64,000 bases of DNA from JANNPJ01 sp965200525. Its GTDB lineage: Bacteria; Actinomycetota; Actinomycetes; Actinomycetales; Kineosporiaceae. Below, one piece after another: positions 6,598 to 14,518 of this stretch (positions are counted from its first letter, which is position 1; each line of letters starts with the position of its first letter). The notes below the pieces were generated by a model that did no database searches, had not been told where the DNA came from, and was given only the letters and a program-made list of their open reading frames with translations. The translations under genes were made by a program, and so were the position numbers. The DNA is taken from positions 1,612,001-1,676,000 of the forward strand of contig OZ241368.1 of the NCBI GenBank assembly GCA_965200525.1. The letters are read 5' to 3'.

Positions 6598-9069
6598 TCA
6601 TTCTCGGCAGAGGTCCACCAGCAGGCCGAGCATCGCCGCAACCTCGTCCGGCGACCCGAGCCGGTGATCGGCCACGGTCTCGCCCGAGCCGACCCGGATC
6701 GAGACGTCGCCGGCGTCCCCGTCGAGGACGGCGAAAGCCCGCTCGTCGGTGACGTCGTCGCCCACGTAGAGCACGGCGTCGGCTCTGGTCCGCTCCCGCA
6801 GCTCGCGCAGCGCCGTCCCCTTGGTCACGGCCACCACCGCCAGTTCGACCACTTCCTTGCCGTGCGTGAGGTGCACTCCGGGCCAGGTCGCCGGGCCGTC
6901 CAGAGCCTGCTGGGTGGCCTTGGCCGCGATCTCACGCTTGGCCCGCCGGGTGTGCAGCACCGCCCCGGTCGGCTTCACCTCGACGTGAGTTCCCTTGTGA
7001 GCAGCACTGATTCGATTGAGCTCGGCGACCAACCGGGCCAGCAGCTCGGCCGCCTCCGGCTCGAGGGCGGTCGGGGCCGGATCGCCCGTCCCGGAGCTCA
7101 TCTCGGCCCCGTGGCTGCCGACCAGCAGGGTTCCCGGCGGCGGCGCGGCCACCTCACGCAGGTCGGCCAGCTGCCGGCCCGAGACCAGGGCCAGCCGGAC
7201 GCCGGGCAGCGCGGCCAGCGAAACCAGGTGCCGGTGCGACTGGGGCAGGGCCCGGGCCGCCCCCGGGTCGGCCACGATCGGGGCCAGCACGCCGTCGAAG
7301 TCGAGCGCGATGAGCAGCGACGGTCGCATCGCGAAGCCCTCGAGCGCCGTCACCAGGCCGAGCGGCAGCGGCGAGCTGCGATCGCCCGGGTCGATGGTGT
7401 CGGCCAGCTCGGCCGCCTCGGCCGAACCGTCGACCAGCGGATCGGGCGGCCCGGCGGATCCGGCGATGCCCACCGCCCCGCGTACCGCCCCGCGAACTTC
7501 GGCTGCGGCCGGCGCCGGGAACACCGCCGCCGGCGGGAAACCCGAGCCCCGGTCGGCCCCGTCGGCCCGGGCCGGGCCGGGCCCTCCGGCCAGGCCGGCT
7601 CCGGGCTCGGGCAGCTGCGGCAGGGCCGCCGAGCCGGTCACCTTGAGGAAGGTCGAGGCCCACCGGGCGACGTCGTGCTCGGACACCCGGCGACGCATCG
7701 CCCGCATCCGGCGCTGGGCCTCTCGGGGGGAGATCTGCACCGCCCGCACGATGGCCGCCTTCACCCCGTCGATGTCGTGCGGGTTGACCAGGAACGCCTG
7801 CGGCAGCTCGATCGCGGCCCCGGCGAACTCGCTCAGCACCAGCGCGCCCCGCTCGTCGTACCGGGTGGCGACGTACTCCTTGGCGACCAGGTTCATCCCG
7901 TCCCGCAGGGCCGTGACCAGCAGGACGTCGGCGGCCAGGTAGAGCGCCGACAGCTCCTTGCGGTCGTACGACCGGTGCAGGTAGTGCACCGCCGGCCGGC
8001 CGATGGTGCCGTGGTCGCCGTTGATCCGGCCGACCGTCACCTCGACGTCGTGCCGCATCTGCTGGTACTGCTCGACCCGTTCCCGGCTCGGGGTGGCCAC
8101 CTGGACCAGCACCGCCTCGGGCGAGCTGAGGCTGCCCTCGGCGAACAGCTCCTCGACCGCCTTCAGCCGGTGCAGGATGCCCTTGGTGTAGTCGAGCCGG
8201 TCCACTCCGAGCAGCACGACCTTCGGGTCGCCGAGCTCCTGGCGGATCTCCCGGGCCCGGGCCTGCACGTCGTCCCGGCGAGCCAGGGCGTCGATCTGCT
8301 CGGCGTCGATCGAGATCGGGAAGGCCGCCGCTCGCACCTCCCGGCGCGGGTGGTGCTCGGAACTGCCGAACCGCGGCTCACCGGGCAGCTGGACCATGCC
8401 CCGCCGGGTGGCCAGCCCGTTGCGGCGGCAGGCCCGCAGGAAGTTGTTGGCGTCGGCCGGCCGCTGGAAGCCGAGCTGGTCGGCGCCGAGCAGGCCGTCG
8501 AGAACCTGCCGCCGCCAGGGCAGCTGGGCGAAGATCTCGTACGGCGGGAACGGGATGTGGTTGAAGAAGCCGATTCTCAGGTCAGGACGGCGCTCGCGGA
8601 GCATCTGAGGCACCAGCTGGAGCTGGTAGTCCTGGATCCAGACCAGGGCCGACTCGCCCGCGTGCTCGGCCGCCTTCTCGGCGAACCGGCGGTTGACCCG
8701 CACGTACGACTCCCACCAGTGCCGGTGGAACTGGGGGCTGACGATCACGTCGTGGTAGAGCGGCCAGAACGTGCCGTTCGACATGCCTTCGTAGAAGTCG
8801 GCCACCTCGGCCTCGTCGAGGTTGACCGGGATCAGCCGGATGCCGCGGGCGTCGAACGGCTCGGGAGCATCCCCCGGGGCACCGGTCCAGCCGATCCACG
8901 CGCCGGCGTTGCGCTGCATCACCGGCTCCAGGGCGGCGACCAGGCCGCCGGGGCTGGTCTGCCAGCTGACCGTGCCGTCCGGCAGGACGTGCCGGTCGAC
9001 CGGCAGCCGGTTGGCCACCACCACCAGGTCGTGATCGCCACGCGCGCTCTCGTGCTCGCCCTGAGACAC
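6598..9069 (-). CDS. otsAB: Bifunctional trehalose-6-phosphate synthase/phosphatase (OtsA-OtsB fusion)
   Basis: 823-aa single chain for both steps of trehalose synthesis: UDP-glucose plus glucose-6-P to trehalose-6-P, then dephosphorylation. Residues 12 to about 485 are a GT20 synthase (VVVANRLPV, SPGGLVAAL, HIPFPPYEIF, GVDRLDYTKGI). A Pro/Ala-rich linker spans about 486-580. From about 585 to the end is a HAD phosphatase with DFDG (590-593), SGR, a KPTGAVLH segment and GDDVTDE. The second motif-I position is DFDGVL rather than DFDGTL. It starts at GTG 9069 with GGAAGGGG upstream. It is monocistronic; the neighbours do not suggest a pathway cluster. Confidence 0.93.
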   Translation of the reverse strand: MSQGEHESARGDHDLVVVANRLPVDRHVLPDGTVSWQTSPGGLVAALEPVMQRNAGAWIGWTGAPGDAPEPFDARGIRLIPVNLDEAEVADFYEGMSNGTFWPLYHDVIVSPQFHRHWWESYVRVNRRFAEKAAEHAGESALVWIQDYQLQLVPQMLRERRPDLRIGFFNHIPFPPYEIFAQLPWRRQVLDGLLGADQLGFQRPADANNFLRACRRNGLATRRGMVQLPGEPRFGSSEHHPRREVRAAAFPISIDAEQIDALARRDDVQARAREIRQELGDPKVVLLGVDRLDYTKGILHRLKAVEELFAEGSLSSPEAVLVQVATPSRERVEQYQQMRHDVEVTVGRINGDHGTIGRPAVHYLHRSYDRKELSALYLAADVLLVTALRDGMNLVAKEYVATRYDERGALVLSEFAGAAIELPQAFLVNPHDIDGVKAAIVRAVQISPREAQRRMRAMRRRVSEHDVARWASTFLKVTGSAALPQLPEPGAGLAGGPGPARADGADRGSGFPPAAVFPAPAAAEVRGAVRGAVGIAGSAGPPDPLVDGSAEAAELADTIDPGDRSSPLPLGLVTALEGFAMRPSLLIALDFDGVLAPIVADPGAARALPQSHRHLVSLAALPGVRLALVSGRQLADLREVAAPPPGTLLVGSHGAEMSSGTGDPAPTALEPEAAELLARLVAELNRISAAHKGTHVEVKPTGAVLHTRRAKREIAAKATQQALDGPATWPGVHLTHGKEVVELAVVAVTKGTALRELRERTRADAVLYVGDDVTDERAFAVLDGDAGDVSIRVGSGETVADHRLGSPDEVAAMLGLLVDLCRE

Positions 9070-9226
9070 CGGTCAAACCCCTTCCCGTCACACGATCGGC
9101 GGGACCAGGATCAGGAACAGGTCGATCAACGCCTCGGGTGTCTACGTCACCCTAGGCAGGCCCCGAGCTCGGCGCCCGTTCGCAACGGCGTGGGATGTGT
9201 CTCGTCGCGGTGAGGTTTGAGATGAA

Positions 9227-9790
9227 TCACCCCGATATCGACCCATTTACGCGATGCCGGAGCGCCTCTTTCTTCGACCGGTTGCCGCAGGTACCCATCG
9301 AGCACCACCGCCGGTGGCCCGGGCGCGAGCCGTCATGGAACAGCGCCCCGCAGTCCGGGTCGGCGCAGGCCCGGACCCGGTCGATGGCTCCGGAACCGAC
9401 CAGGTCGAGGGCATCCCGGGCGATCAGGGCCAGGGTCGCGGTCACCGGATCACCGGCCGACCAGGTCAGCCGCCCGGCCCGGTCCAGGACGGGCGCCGGC
9501 ACCGGAAGCGCCGCCGTCCGGTTGATCAGCTCGCGAGCCGGGTCGGCGGCCGTCTTCCCCTGCCGAGCGGCCGTGATCAGCTCGTGGATCGCCTCCCGCA
9601 GCCGCCGGGCCTGATCCACCCGGCCCGGCCCCGGCGGCTCCGCCGATCGGGCCGGCCCGAACTGATTCACCCAGTGCCGCAACGCTTCCCAGTCGGTCAG
9701 TTCTTCTTCCACCGAGGGTCGCCCGCGGTATCGGAGGGTGCGGACATAGTCCAGACAGAGCCGCCCGGCCCCCTCCCGGAATCGCCTCAC
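9227..9790 (-). CDS. CGNR zinc-finger / ABATE-domain regulator
   Basis: 187-aa protein with an N-terminal ABATE-type domain (begins MRRFREGAGRLCLDYVRTL) and a C-terminal CGNR zinc finger (CADPDCGALFHD, then CSMGTCGNRSKK). CGNR proteins are predicted stress-linked transcription regulators. I chose GTG 9790 because AGGAGG lies 8 nt upstream; an in-frame TTG at 9820 lacks support. It is divergent from an MFS exporter, and the shared gap carries two palindromes that are good candidates for its operators. By analogy it would autoregulate and control the exporter. Confidence 0.85.
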   Translation of the reverse strand: MRRFREGAGRLCLDYVRTLRYRGRPSVEEELTDWEALRHWVNQFGPARSAEPPGPGRVDQARRLREAIHELITAARQGKTAADPARELINRTAALPVPAPVLDRAGRLTWSAGDPVTATLALIARDALDLVGSGAIDRVRACADPDCGALFHDGSRPGHRRWCSMGTCGNRSKKEALRHRVNGSISG

Positions 9791-9820
9791 TGACCTCGCC
9801 TCCTTCGGTACGAACGGCAA

Positions 9821-9863
9821 GAACCAGTCTGACTGGTACCGTCAGAACCAGTTATACCGGTTC
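9821..9863. promoter_or_regulatory. Two tandem palindromic operators between CGNR regulator and MFS gene
   Basis: Site 1 contains ACCAGTC-T-GACTGGT (9823-9837, perfect 7-bp arms). Site 2 is GAACCAGTTATACCGGTTC (9845-9863, one mismatch in 8-bp arms). Both begin GAACCAGT, and the starts are exactly 24 bp apart, so they face nearly the same side of the helix. This is the only low-GC stretch in the divergent gap. Confidence 0.65.
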
Positions 9864-9898
9864 GACGACGAGCTGCCGACCCGAGGTGAGGAGTTCCC

Positions 9899-11170
9899 GT
9901 GACCGATCAGGCCGCACCGCCCGACCCGACCGCGGCGACGCCGGCCACCCCGGCGTCCGGGCCGCTCAACTCGCGGCTGGTGGCCGTGCTGGCCCTGGCC
10001 TGCGGCGTCGGGGTGGCCAACGTCCACTTCCCGCAGGCCGTCACTCCCCTGCTGGCCCGCGACTTCCGGATCTCCGAGGGAGCGGCCGCGTTCGTGGCCA
10101 CCTCGGCTCAGCTCGGCTACGCGATCGGGATCTTCTTCCTGGTCCCGCTGGGCGACCGGCTGCCCCGCCGACCGCTGATCGCGACCCTCTTCGCGGTGGT
10201 CGCGGCCGGCCTGATGCTGGCCGGCAGCACGTCGTCGATCGCGCTGCTTTACCTGTTCACCGTGGTCGTCGGCGCGGCCACGGTGGTGCCCCAGGTGCTG
10301 ATCCCGATGGCCGCCGACCTGGCCGACCCGGGCCGGGCCGGCCGGGTGGTCGGCACTCTCTCGGGCGGGCTGGTCGGCGGCATCCTGCTGGCCCGCACCT
10401 TCGGCGGCACGCTCGGGCAGTGGCTGGGCTGGCGGGCGCCGTACCTGATCGCCGGCGGCCTGGCCCTGCTGCTCACCGCCGTGCTGGCCCGGGTGGTGCC
10501 GGCTACCCGGACCGACGTCCGGCAAAGCTATCCGGCCCTGCTGGCCACCTCGGCCCGGCTGCTCCTACGCCAGCCCGACCTGCGCCGTTCCGGCCTCTAC
10601 CAGGCCGCCGTCTTCGGTGCCTTCTCGGCCGCCTGGACCAGCGTGGCCCTGTTCCTCACCGGCCCGGCCTACGGGTACGGCACCAGCGTGGTCGGCCTGG
10701 TCGCGTTCGTCGGGGCCGCCACCGTCGTCGCGGTGCCGGTGGTCGGCCGGCTGATCGACCGGTTCGGCCCGGACGCGGTCAGCGGGTGGTGCTTCGCCGG
10801 CGTCCTGGCGTCCGCTGCCCTGCTGCTGACCGGCTCGATCGGTGGCTGGCCGGGGTTGGTCGGGCTGACCGCCGGCCTGCTGGTGCTCGACGTGTCCATG
10901 CAGTCCAGCCAGGTCGCCAACCAGGCCCGGATCTTCGCCCTGGTTCCCGGCGCCCGCAGCCGGCTCAACAGCGTGTACATGACCTGCGCCTTTCTCGGTG
11001 GCAGCGCCGGGTCAGCGGTCGGCGCCCGGGTCTACCTCGACCTCGGCTGGAACGCCGTCTGCGCGCTGGTCGCCCTGGCCGCGGCGATCGCCCTGGGCCG
11101 GCACCTGGCCCATCGGAGGGCGGCTCGACGACCGACGACGACGCCCCCCGTCGCCGTGCCGGCCGGTTGA
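9899..11170 (+). CDS. MFS transporter (drug/metabolite efflux type)
   Basis: 423-aa polytopic inner-membrane protein with about 12 hydrophobic segments. The MFS loop 2-3 signature is present as PLGDRLPRRP. An Ala/Pro/Thr-rich cytoplasmic N-terminus precedes helix 1 near residue 27. It resembles the YnfM/arabinose-efflux-like subgroup; the substrate is unknown. It starts at GTG 9899 with GAGGAG 4 nt upstream. It is divergent from the CGNR regulator and separated from it by the two palindromes, so it is the obvious target gene. Confidence 0.88.
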   Translation: MTDQAAPPDPTAATPATPASGPLNSRLVAVLALACGVGVANVHFPQAVTPLLARDFRISEGAAAFVATSAQLGYAIGIFFLVPLGDRLPRRPLIATLFAVVAAGLMLAGSTSSIALLYLFTVVVGAATVVPQVLIPMAADLADPGRAGRVVGTLSGGLVGGILLARTFGGTLGQWLGWRAPYLIAGGLALLLTAVLARVVPATRTDVRQSYPALLATSARLLLRQPDLRRSGLYQAAVFGAFSAAWTSVALFLTGPAYGYGTSVVGLVAFVGAATVVAVPVVGRLIDRFGPDAVSGWCFAGVLASAALLLTGSIGGWPGLVGLTAGLLVLDVSMQSSQVANQARIFALVPGARSRLNSVYMTCAFLGGSAGSAVGARVYLDLGWNAVCALVALAAAIALGRHLAHRRAARRPTTTPPVAVPAG

Positions 11171-11191
11171 CCGCGGCGTAGCGTCGGGGCC

Positions 11192-12088
11192 ATGGCTGAC
11201 AACACGACCGGTACCTCTACGCCGGAGCCCACCCGACCGACCGTGGCCCTGCTCGGCACCGGAACCATGGGCGCCGGGATGGCCCGCAACCTGGCCGCGG
11301 CCGGGCTGCCGTTGCGGGTCTGGAACCGCAGCCCGGAGAAGGCCCGGCCGCTGGCCGAGGTCGGCGCGACCGTTGCCGGGAGCGCGGCCGAGGCGGTGAC
11401 CGGGGCGGACGTCGTCCTCACCATGCTCTTCGACGCCGACAGCGTGGCCGAGGCGATCGAGGCCGCCGGCGACGCCCTGGCCCCGGGCACGATCTGGGTG
11501 CAGACCAGCACGGTCGGGGTCGACGGCATCGACCGTTTGGCGAAACTGGCCGCCGCCCGCGACCTGGTGCTGGTCGACGCCCCGGTGCTGGGCACGAAGA
11601 AGCCGGCCGCCGACGGCGCGCTGGTGATCCTGGCCTCCGGCCCGGACGAGGTACGGGCCCGGCTGGCACCGGTGTTCGACGCGATCGGCTCGCGCACGAT
11701 GTGGCTGGGCCCGGCCGGAGCCGGCACCCGGCTCAAGCTGGTGGCCAACGGCTGGGTCCTGACCGTGCTCGACGGCATCGCCCAGTCGCTGCGGATGGCC
11801 GAGGCTTTCGGTCTGGAGCCGAGCCTGTTCCTGGATGCGATCAAGGGCGGCGCGATGGATGCGCCCTACGTGGGCCTCAAGGGTTCGGCCATGCTGAACA
11901 GCGAGTACGACCCGGCCTTCACGCTTTCCGGCGCGCTCAAGGACGCCGGCCTGATCGAGGACGGCGCCCGGGCCGCCGGGGCCGAGCCGGAATTCGTCGC
12001 CGTCGTCCGCAAGCACCTGGCCCGCGCTCAGGACGCCGGTCACGGCGACCTCGACATGGCCGCCGTCTACCTGGCTCTCGAAGTCTGA
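11192..12088 (+). CDS. NAD(P)-dependent beta-hydroxyacid dehydrogenase (3-hydroxyisobutyrate dehydrogenase family)
   Basis: 298-aa cytoplasmic oxidoreductase. The Rossmann motif is GTGTMGAGMARNLAAAG near residue 18; the family signature STVGVDG (for the usual STxSP) and the catalytic-lysine region GPAGAGTRLKLVANG follow. The substrate may be 3-hydroxyisobutyrate, tartronate semialdehyde or a related acid; sequence alone does not tell. TAGCGT lies 7 nt before ATG 11192 (11179-11184), which suggests a leaderless transcript independent of the MFS gene 21 nt upstream. The last 22 nt overlap the convergent alkB gene. Confidence 0.88.
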   Translation: MADNTTGTSTPEPTRPTVALLGTGTMGAGMARNLAAAGLPLRVWNRSPEKARPLAEVGATVAGSAAEAVTGADVVLTMLFDADSVAEAIEAAGDALAPGTIWVQTSTVGVDGIDRLAKLAAARDLVLVDAPVLGTKKPAADGALVILASGPDEVRARLAPVFDAIGSRTMWLGPAGAGTRLKLVANGWVLTVLDGIAQSLRMAEAFGLEPSLFLDAIKGGAMDAPYVGLKGSAMLNSEYDPAFTLSGALKDAGLIEDGARAAGAEPEFVAVVRKHLARAQDAGHGDLDMAAVYLALEV

Positions 12089-12783
12089 CCAGCCACCCAC
12101 CAGCCTTCCTTCGAGTGCCGGATGGTGACGCTCATCCGGGCCCCGGCGCCGCTCGGCTCCTTGGGCACGGTGTGCTGCCAGGAGTGCTGGCAGTTGCCGC
12201 CCATCACCAGCAGGTCGCCCCCACCGGGCCGGAACCGGCGGGCCGGGCTGCCGGCCGTGCCGGGGCGCATCAGGAATCGTCGCCGCTCCCCCAGCGAGAT
12301 CGTCGCCACCAGCGGGTCGTGCAGCGTCTTGCGGTTGTTGTCGCCGTGCCAGGCCACGCCGTCGCGGCCGTCGCGGTAGAGGTTGACGCCGACCGAGTCG
12401 AACTCGACCCGGTACCGGTCGGACAGTGCCGCCCGCATCGCCTCCAGCGGACCCGGCAACCCGCCGGCCGACACGTCTCCCCACCAGGCCACCATCCGTG
12501 GCTCGAGGACCTTCCGGTCGTACATCACCCGGGTCCGCTGCTGCCACGGGGCCTCGGCCAGCAACTGATCGAAGAGCTCGCCGTGGCCGCGGGCCCAGCC
12601 GGTGACCTCGTCGAGCCAGGTTCTCTCGTCCAGCCGATGCCGGATCAAGCCGTCGAAAGCCAGCGGCCCGACCGGTCGCACATCGTCAGGCCGCGCGTCG
12701 CCCGGTCGCGCGTCGTCCGGCAGCGAGTCGAACAGAGACCCCTGCCAGGAGAGCGCCCGCGCGTCAGCCATCGGCTCCATCAT
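12067..12783 (-). CDS. alkB: Alpha-ketoglutarate-dependent dioxygenase, AlkB family
   Basis: Fe(II)/2-oxoglutarate dioxygenase that oxidatively removes alkyl groups from damaged DNA or RNA bases. The iron ligands are visible in WHGDNN (HxD), with a distal His in NCQHSWQH. The 2-oxoglutarate arginines are in RMSVTIR, and VNLYRDGRDG precedes the HxD. A 40-residue Asp/Arg/Pro-rich N-terminus comes before the core. The start may be ATG 12783 or the in-frame ATG four codons later. It overlaps the convergent dehydrogenase gene by 22 nt. Confidence 0.9.
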   Translation of the reverse strand: MMEPMADARALSWQGSLFDSLPDDARPGDARPDDVRPVGPLAFDGLIRHRLDERTWLDEVTGWARGHGELFDQLLAEAPWQQRTRVMYDRKVLEPRMVAWWGDVSAGGLPGPLEAMRAALSDRYRVEFDSVGVNLYRDGRDGVAWHGDNNRKTLHDPLVATISLGERRRFLMRPGTAGSPARRFRPGGGDLLVMGGNCQHSWQHTVPKEPSGAGARMSVTIRHSKEGWWVAGQTSRAR

Positions 12784-12856
12784 GCATCACGGACGCCGAT
12801 TCCTCGAACACCTGTCCGATGAGCGCCGGTCCGGGCAGGCCGGTAATGTCGCGGCC

Positions 12857-13318
12857 ATGGCACCCACGATCGCGACCACCCGCCAGGTCGAGCGGGCCGA
12901 ACTGCTCCAGTTCATCCGCCCCCGGCACCGGGCCACCCTGGTGACCACCCGCAACGACGGCAGCCCGCAGCTGTCCCTGGTCACCTGCGGGGTGGACGAC
13001 GCGGGCCGGATCGTCATCTCGACCTACCCGGAGCGGGCCAAGACGATCAACCTGCGGCGCCGGCAGACCGCCTCGGTCTGCATCCAGTCCGACGACTGGA
13101 GCGGGGCCTACGTGCAGGTCGACGGTCCGGCCGAGGTGATCGACCTACCCGACTCCGTCGAGCCGCTGGTGGAGTACTTCCGCAGCATCTCCGGCGAGCA
13201 CCCGGACTGGGACGAGTACCGCGCGGCCATGGTCAAGCAGGGCAAGTCGCTGATCCGGATCACCCCGGAGCGCTGGGGCCCGATCGCGACCGGCGGCTTC
13301 CCGCCCGGCCGGGTCTGA
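12857..13318 (+). CDS. PPOX-class (F420-dependent type) flavin/deazaflavin oxidoreductase
   Basis: 153-aa split-barrel protein of the pyridoxamine-5-phosphate-oxidase-like superfamily, close to the F420-dependent TIGR03618-type group. It has the typical FIRPRHRATLVTTR-DGSPQLS opening and a C-terminal IRITPERWGPI strand. It would bind F420 or a flavin and reduce small substrates; the true cofactor is not proven by sequence. TAATGT lies 7 nt before ATG 12857 (12844-12849) with no SD, indicating a leaderless mRNA. It is divergent from alkB, with 73 nt between the starts. Confidence 0.88.
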   Translation: MAPTIATTRQVERAELLQFIRPRHRATLVTTRNDGSPQLSLVTCGVDDAGRIVISTYPERAKTINLRRRQTASVCIQSDDWSGAYVQVDGPAEVIDLPDSVEPLVEYFRSISGEHPDWDEYRAAMVKQGKSLIRITPERWGPIATGGFPPGRV

Positions 13319-13349
13319 ACCCACCGGGGCCGGACGGCCGGCACATTGC

Positions 13350-13661
13350 TCATGCTTCGGTGACGACCTCGAAGCCCCAGATGCTCGACCCGGTCGCGGC
13401 CGGGCCGTCGCCGGTCGGTCGACTCGCGCCCTTGTGGCCGGACTCGAAGGCCCGCGACGACTGCCAGGCCTCGAAGTCCTCCTTCGTCGTCCACCGGGTG
13501 TAGACCAGGTACTGGTCGGTGCCCTCCACCGGGCGCAGCAGCTCGAAGTGCTCGAAGCCGGGCGAGTTCTCCACCATTCCGGCTCGGTTGGCGAAGCGCT
13601 GTTCCAGCACCTCGCCCCGGCCACCGGGCACGGTCAGCACGTTCATCACGACGTAGGCCAT
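13350..13661 (-). CDS. Antibiotic-biosynthesis-monooxygenase-fold protein, MhuD-like heme-degrading candidate
   Basis: 103-aa dimeric alpha-beta barrel (ABM fold). It resembles Mycobacterium MhuD closely: Asn7 and Trp66 fall at the same residue numbers as MhuD catalytic residues, and the FANRAGMVENSPGFEHFELL block matches its core. The catalytic His is at 76, one residue later than in MhuD, so a short indel sits next to it. Probable role: heme breakdown to release iron, or a related monooxygenation. I chose ATG 13661, which gives MAYVVMNV, with AGGATGAGG upstream. It converges on the PPOX gene. Confidence 0.8.
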   Translation of the reverse strand: MAYVVMNVLTVPGGRGEVLEQRFANRAGMVENSPGFEHFELLRPVEGTDQYLVYTRWTTKEDFEAWQSSRAFESGHKGASRPTGDGPAATGSSIWGFEVVTEA

Positions 13662-13725
13662 GACCTCATCCTGGCCCATCGGCCCAGCCGCACGCCGCGC
13701 GGCCCGCACCCATAGGGTTCAGCTC

Positions 13726-14091
13726 GTGGTCAATCAGGTGTCAGTCGTGCTGATCGGGGCCTGCCTGCTTGGGGCCCTCTGGGCGGCCGGGCTGGCGGCG
13801 GCCGACCGGCTGGTCGGCAACGGCCTGCTGCTCGTGCTCGCCCTCACCGAGGTGCTGGTGCTCGTGCAGCTGGTGATCGCCGTGGTCCGGGTGATCGGCG
13901 GCAGCCATCCCGACAGTACGGTGACCTTCCTGGCCTACGCCGTCGGCGAGCTGGTGATCGTGCCGGTCGGGGTGCTCTGGTCGCAGGCCGAGAAGTCCCG
14001 CTCGAGCACACTGGTGATCACGGTGGCCGCCCTGGCCCTGGCCGTGATGACGGCCCGAATGTTTCAGATGTGGAGCACGGTCGGTGGTTGA
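13726..14091 (+). CDS. Small integral membrane protein, four predicted helices
   Basis: 121-aa protein with hydrophobic stretches at about residues 6-24, 29-55, 62-80 and 92-115, consistent with four helices. No catalytic motif is visible, and I do not recognise the family beyond a generic actinobacterial membrane protein. It starts at GTG 13726, 7 nt after TAGGGT (13713-13718), as expected for a leaderless transcript. It overlaps the next membrane gene by 8 nt, so the two products are probably made together and may interact. Confidence 0.75.
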   Translation: MVNQVSVVLIGACLLGALWAAGLAAADRLVGNGLLLVLALTEVLVLVQLVIAVVRVIGGSHPDSTVTFLAYAVGELVIVPVGVLWSQAEKSRSSTLVITVAALALAVMTARMFQMWSTVGG

Positions 14092-14518
14092 GAACGTGGA
14101 CGAGAACCCAAGAGCAGGGAGCCGGACCAGCGGGCCGGGCCGGCTGCTGGTCGCCGTCTACGCGCTGTTCGCCCTGGCCGCCGGCTCCCGGGCCGCCGTC
14201 CAGATCGGCACCAAGTTCGACGACGCTCCCCTGGCCTACGTGCTCTCGGCCCTGGCCGCGATCGTCTACCTGGTCGCGACCCTGGCCCTGGCCCGCAGGG
14301 GCGAGCAGTGGCGGCGGGTCGCGCTGGCGACCTGCTCGTTCGAGCTGGCCGGGGTGATCGCGATCGGCACCCTGAGCGTGATCGACAGCGGCGACTTCCC
14401 CGACGCCACGGTCTGGTCGGACTACGGCGCCGGGTACGGCTTCATCCCACTGGTGCTGCCGATGATCGGCCTCTACTGGCTGCGCCGCACCCGGGTCAGG
14501 GCCGCAGCAGGGTCTTGA
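14084..14518 (+). CDS. Integral membrane protein, partner of preceding gene
   Basis: 144-aa protein with a polar N-terminus (about 20 residues) and four hydrophobic segments (about 22-38, 51-69, 80-98, 118-134). An acidic loop DSGDFPDATVWSDYGAGYG comes before the last helix. The GTG start overlaps the end of the upstream gene by 8 nt, indicating translational coupling. No enzyme motif is visible. The arrangement resembles actinobacterial DUF-type membrane pairs; the function is unknown. The 3' end overlaps the convergent alcohol dehydrogenase gene by 23 nt. Confidence 0.75.
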   Translation: MVENVDENPRAGSRTSGPGRLLVAVYALFALAAGSRAAVQIGTKFDDAPLAYVLSALAAIVYLVATLALARRGEQWRRVALATCSFELAGVIAIGTLSVIDSGDFPDATVWSDYGAGYGFIPLVLPMIGLYWLRRTRVRAAAGS

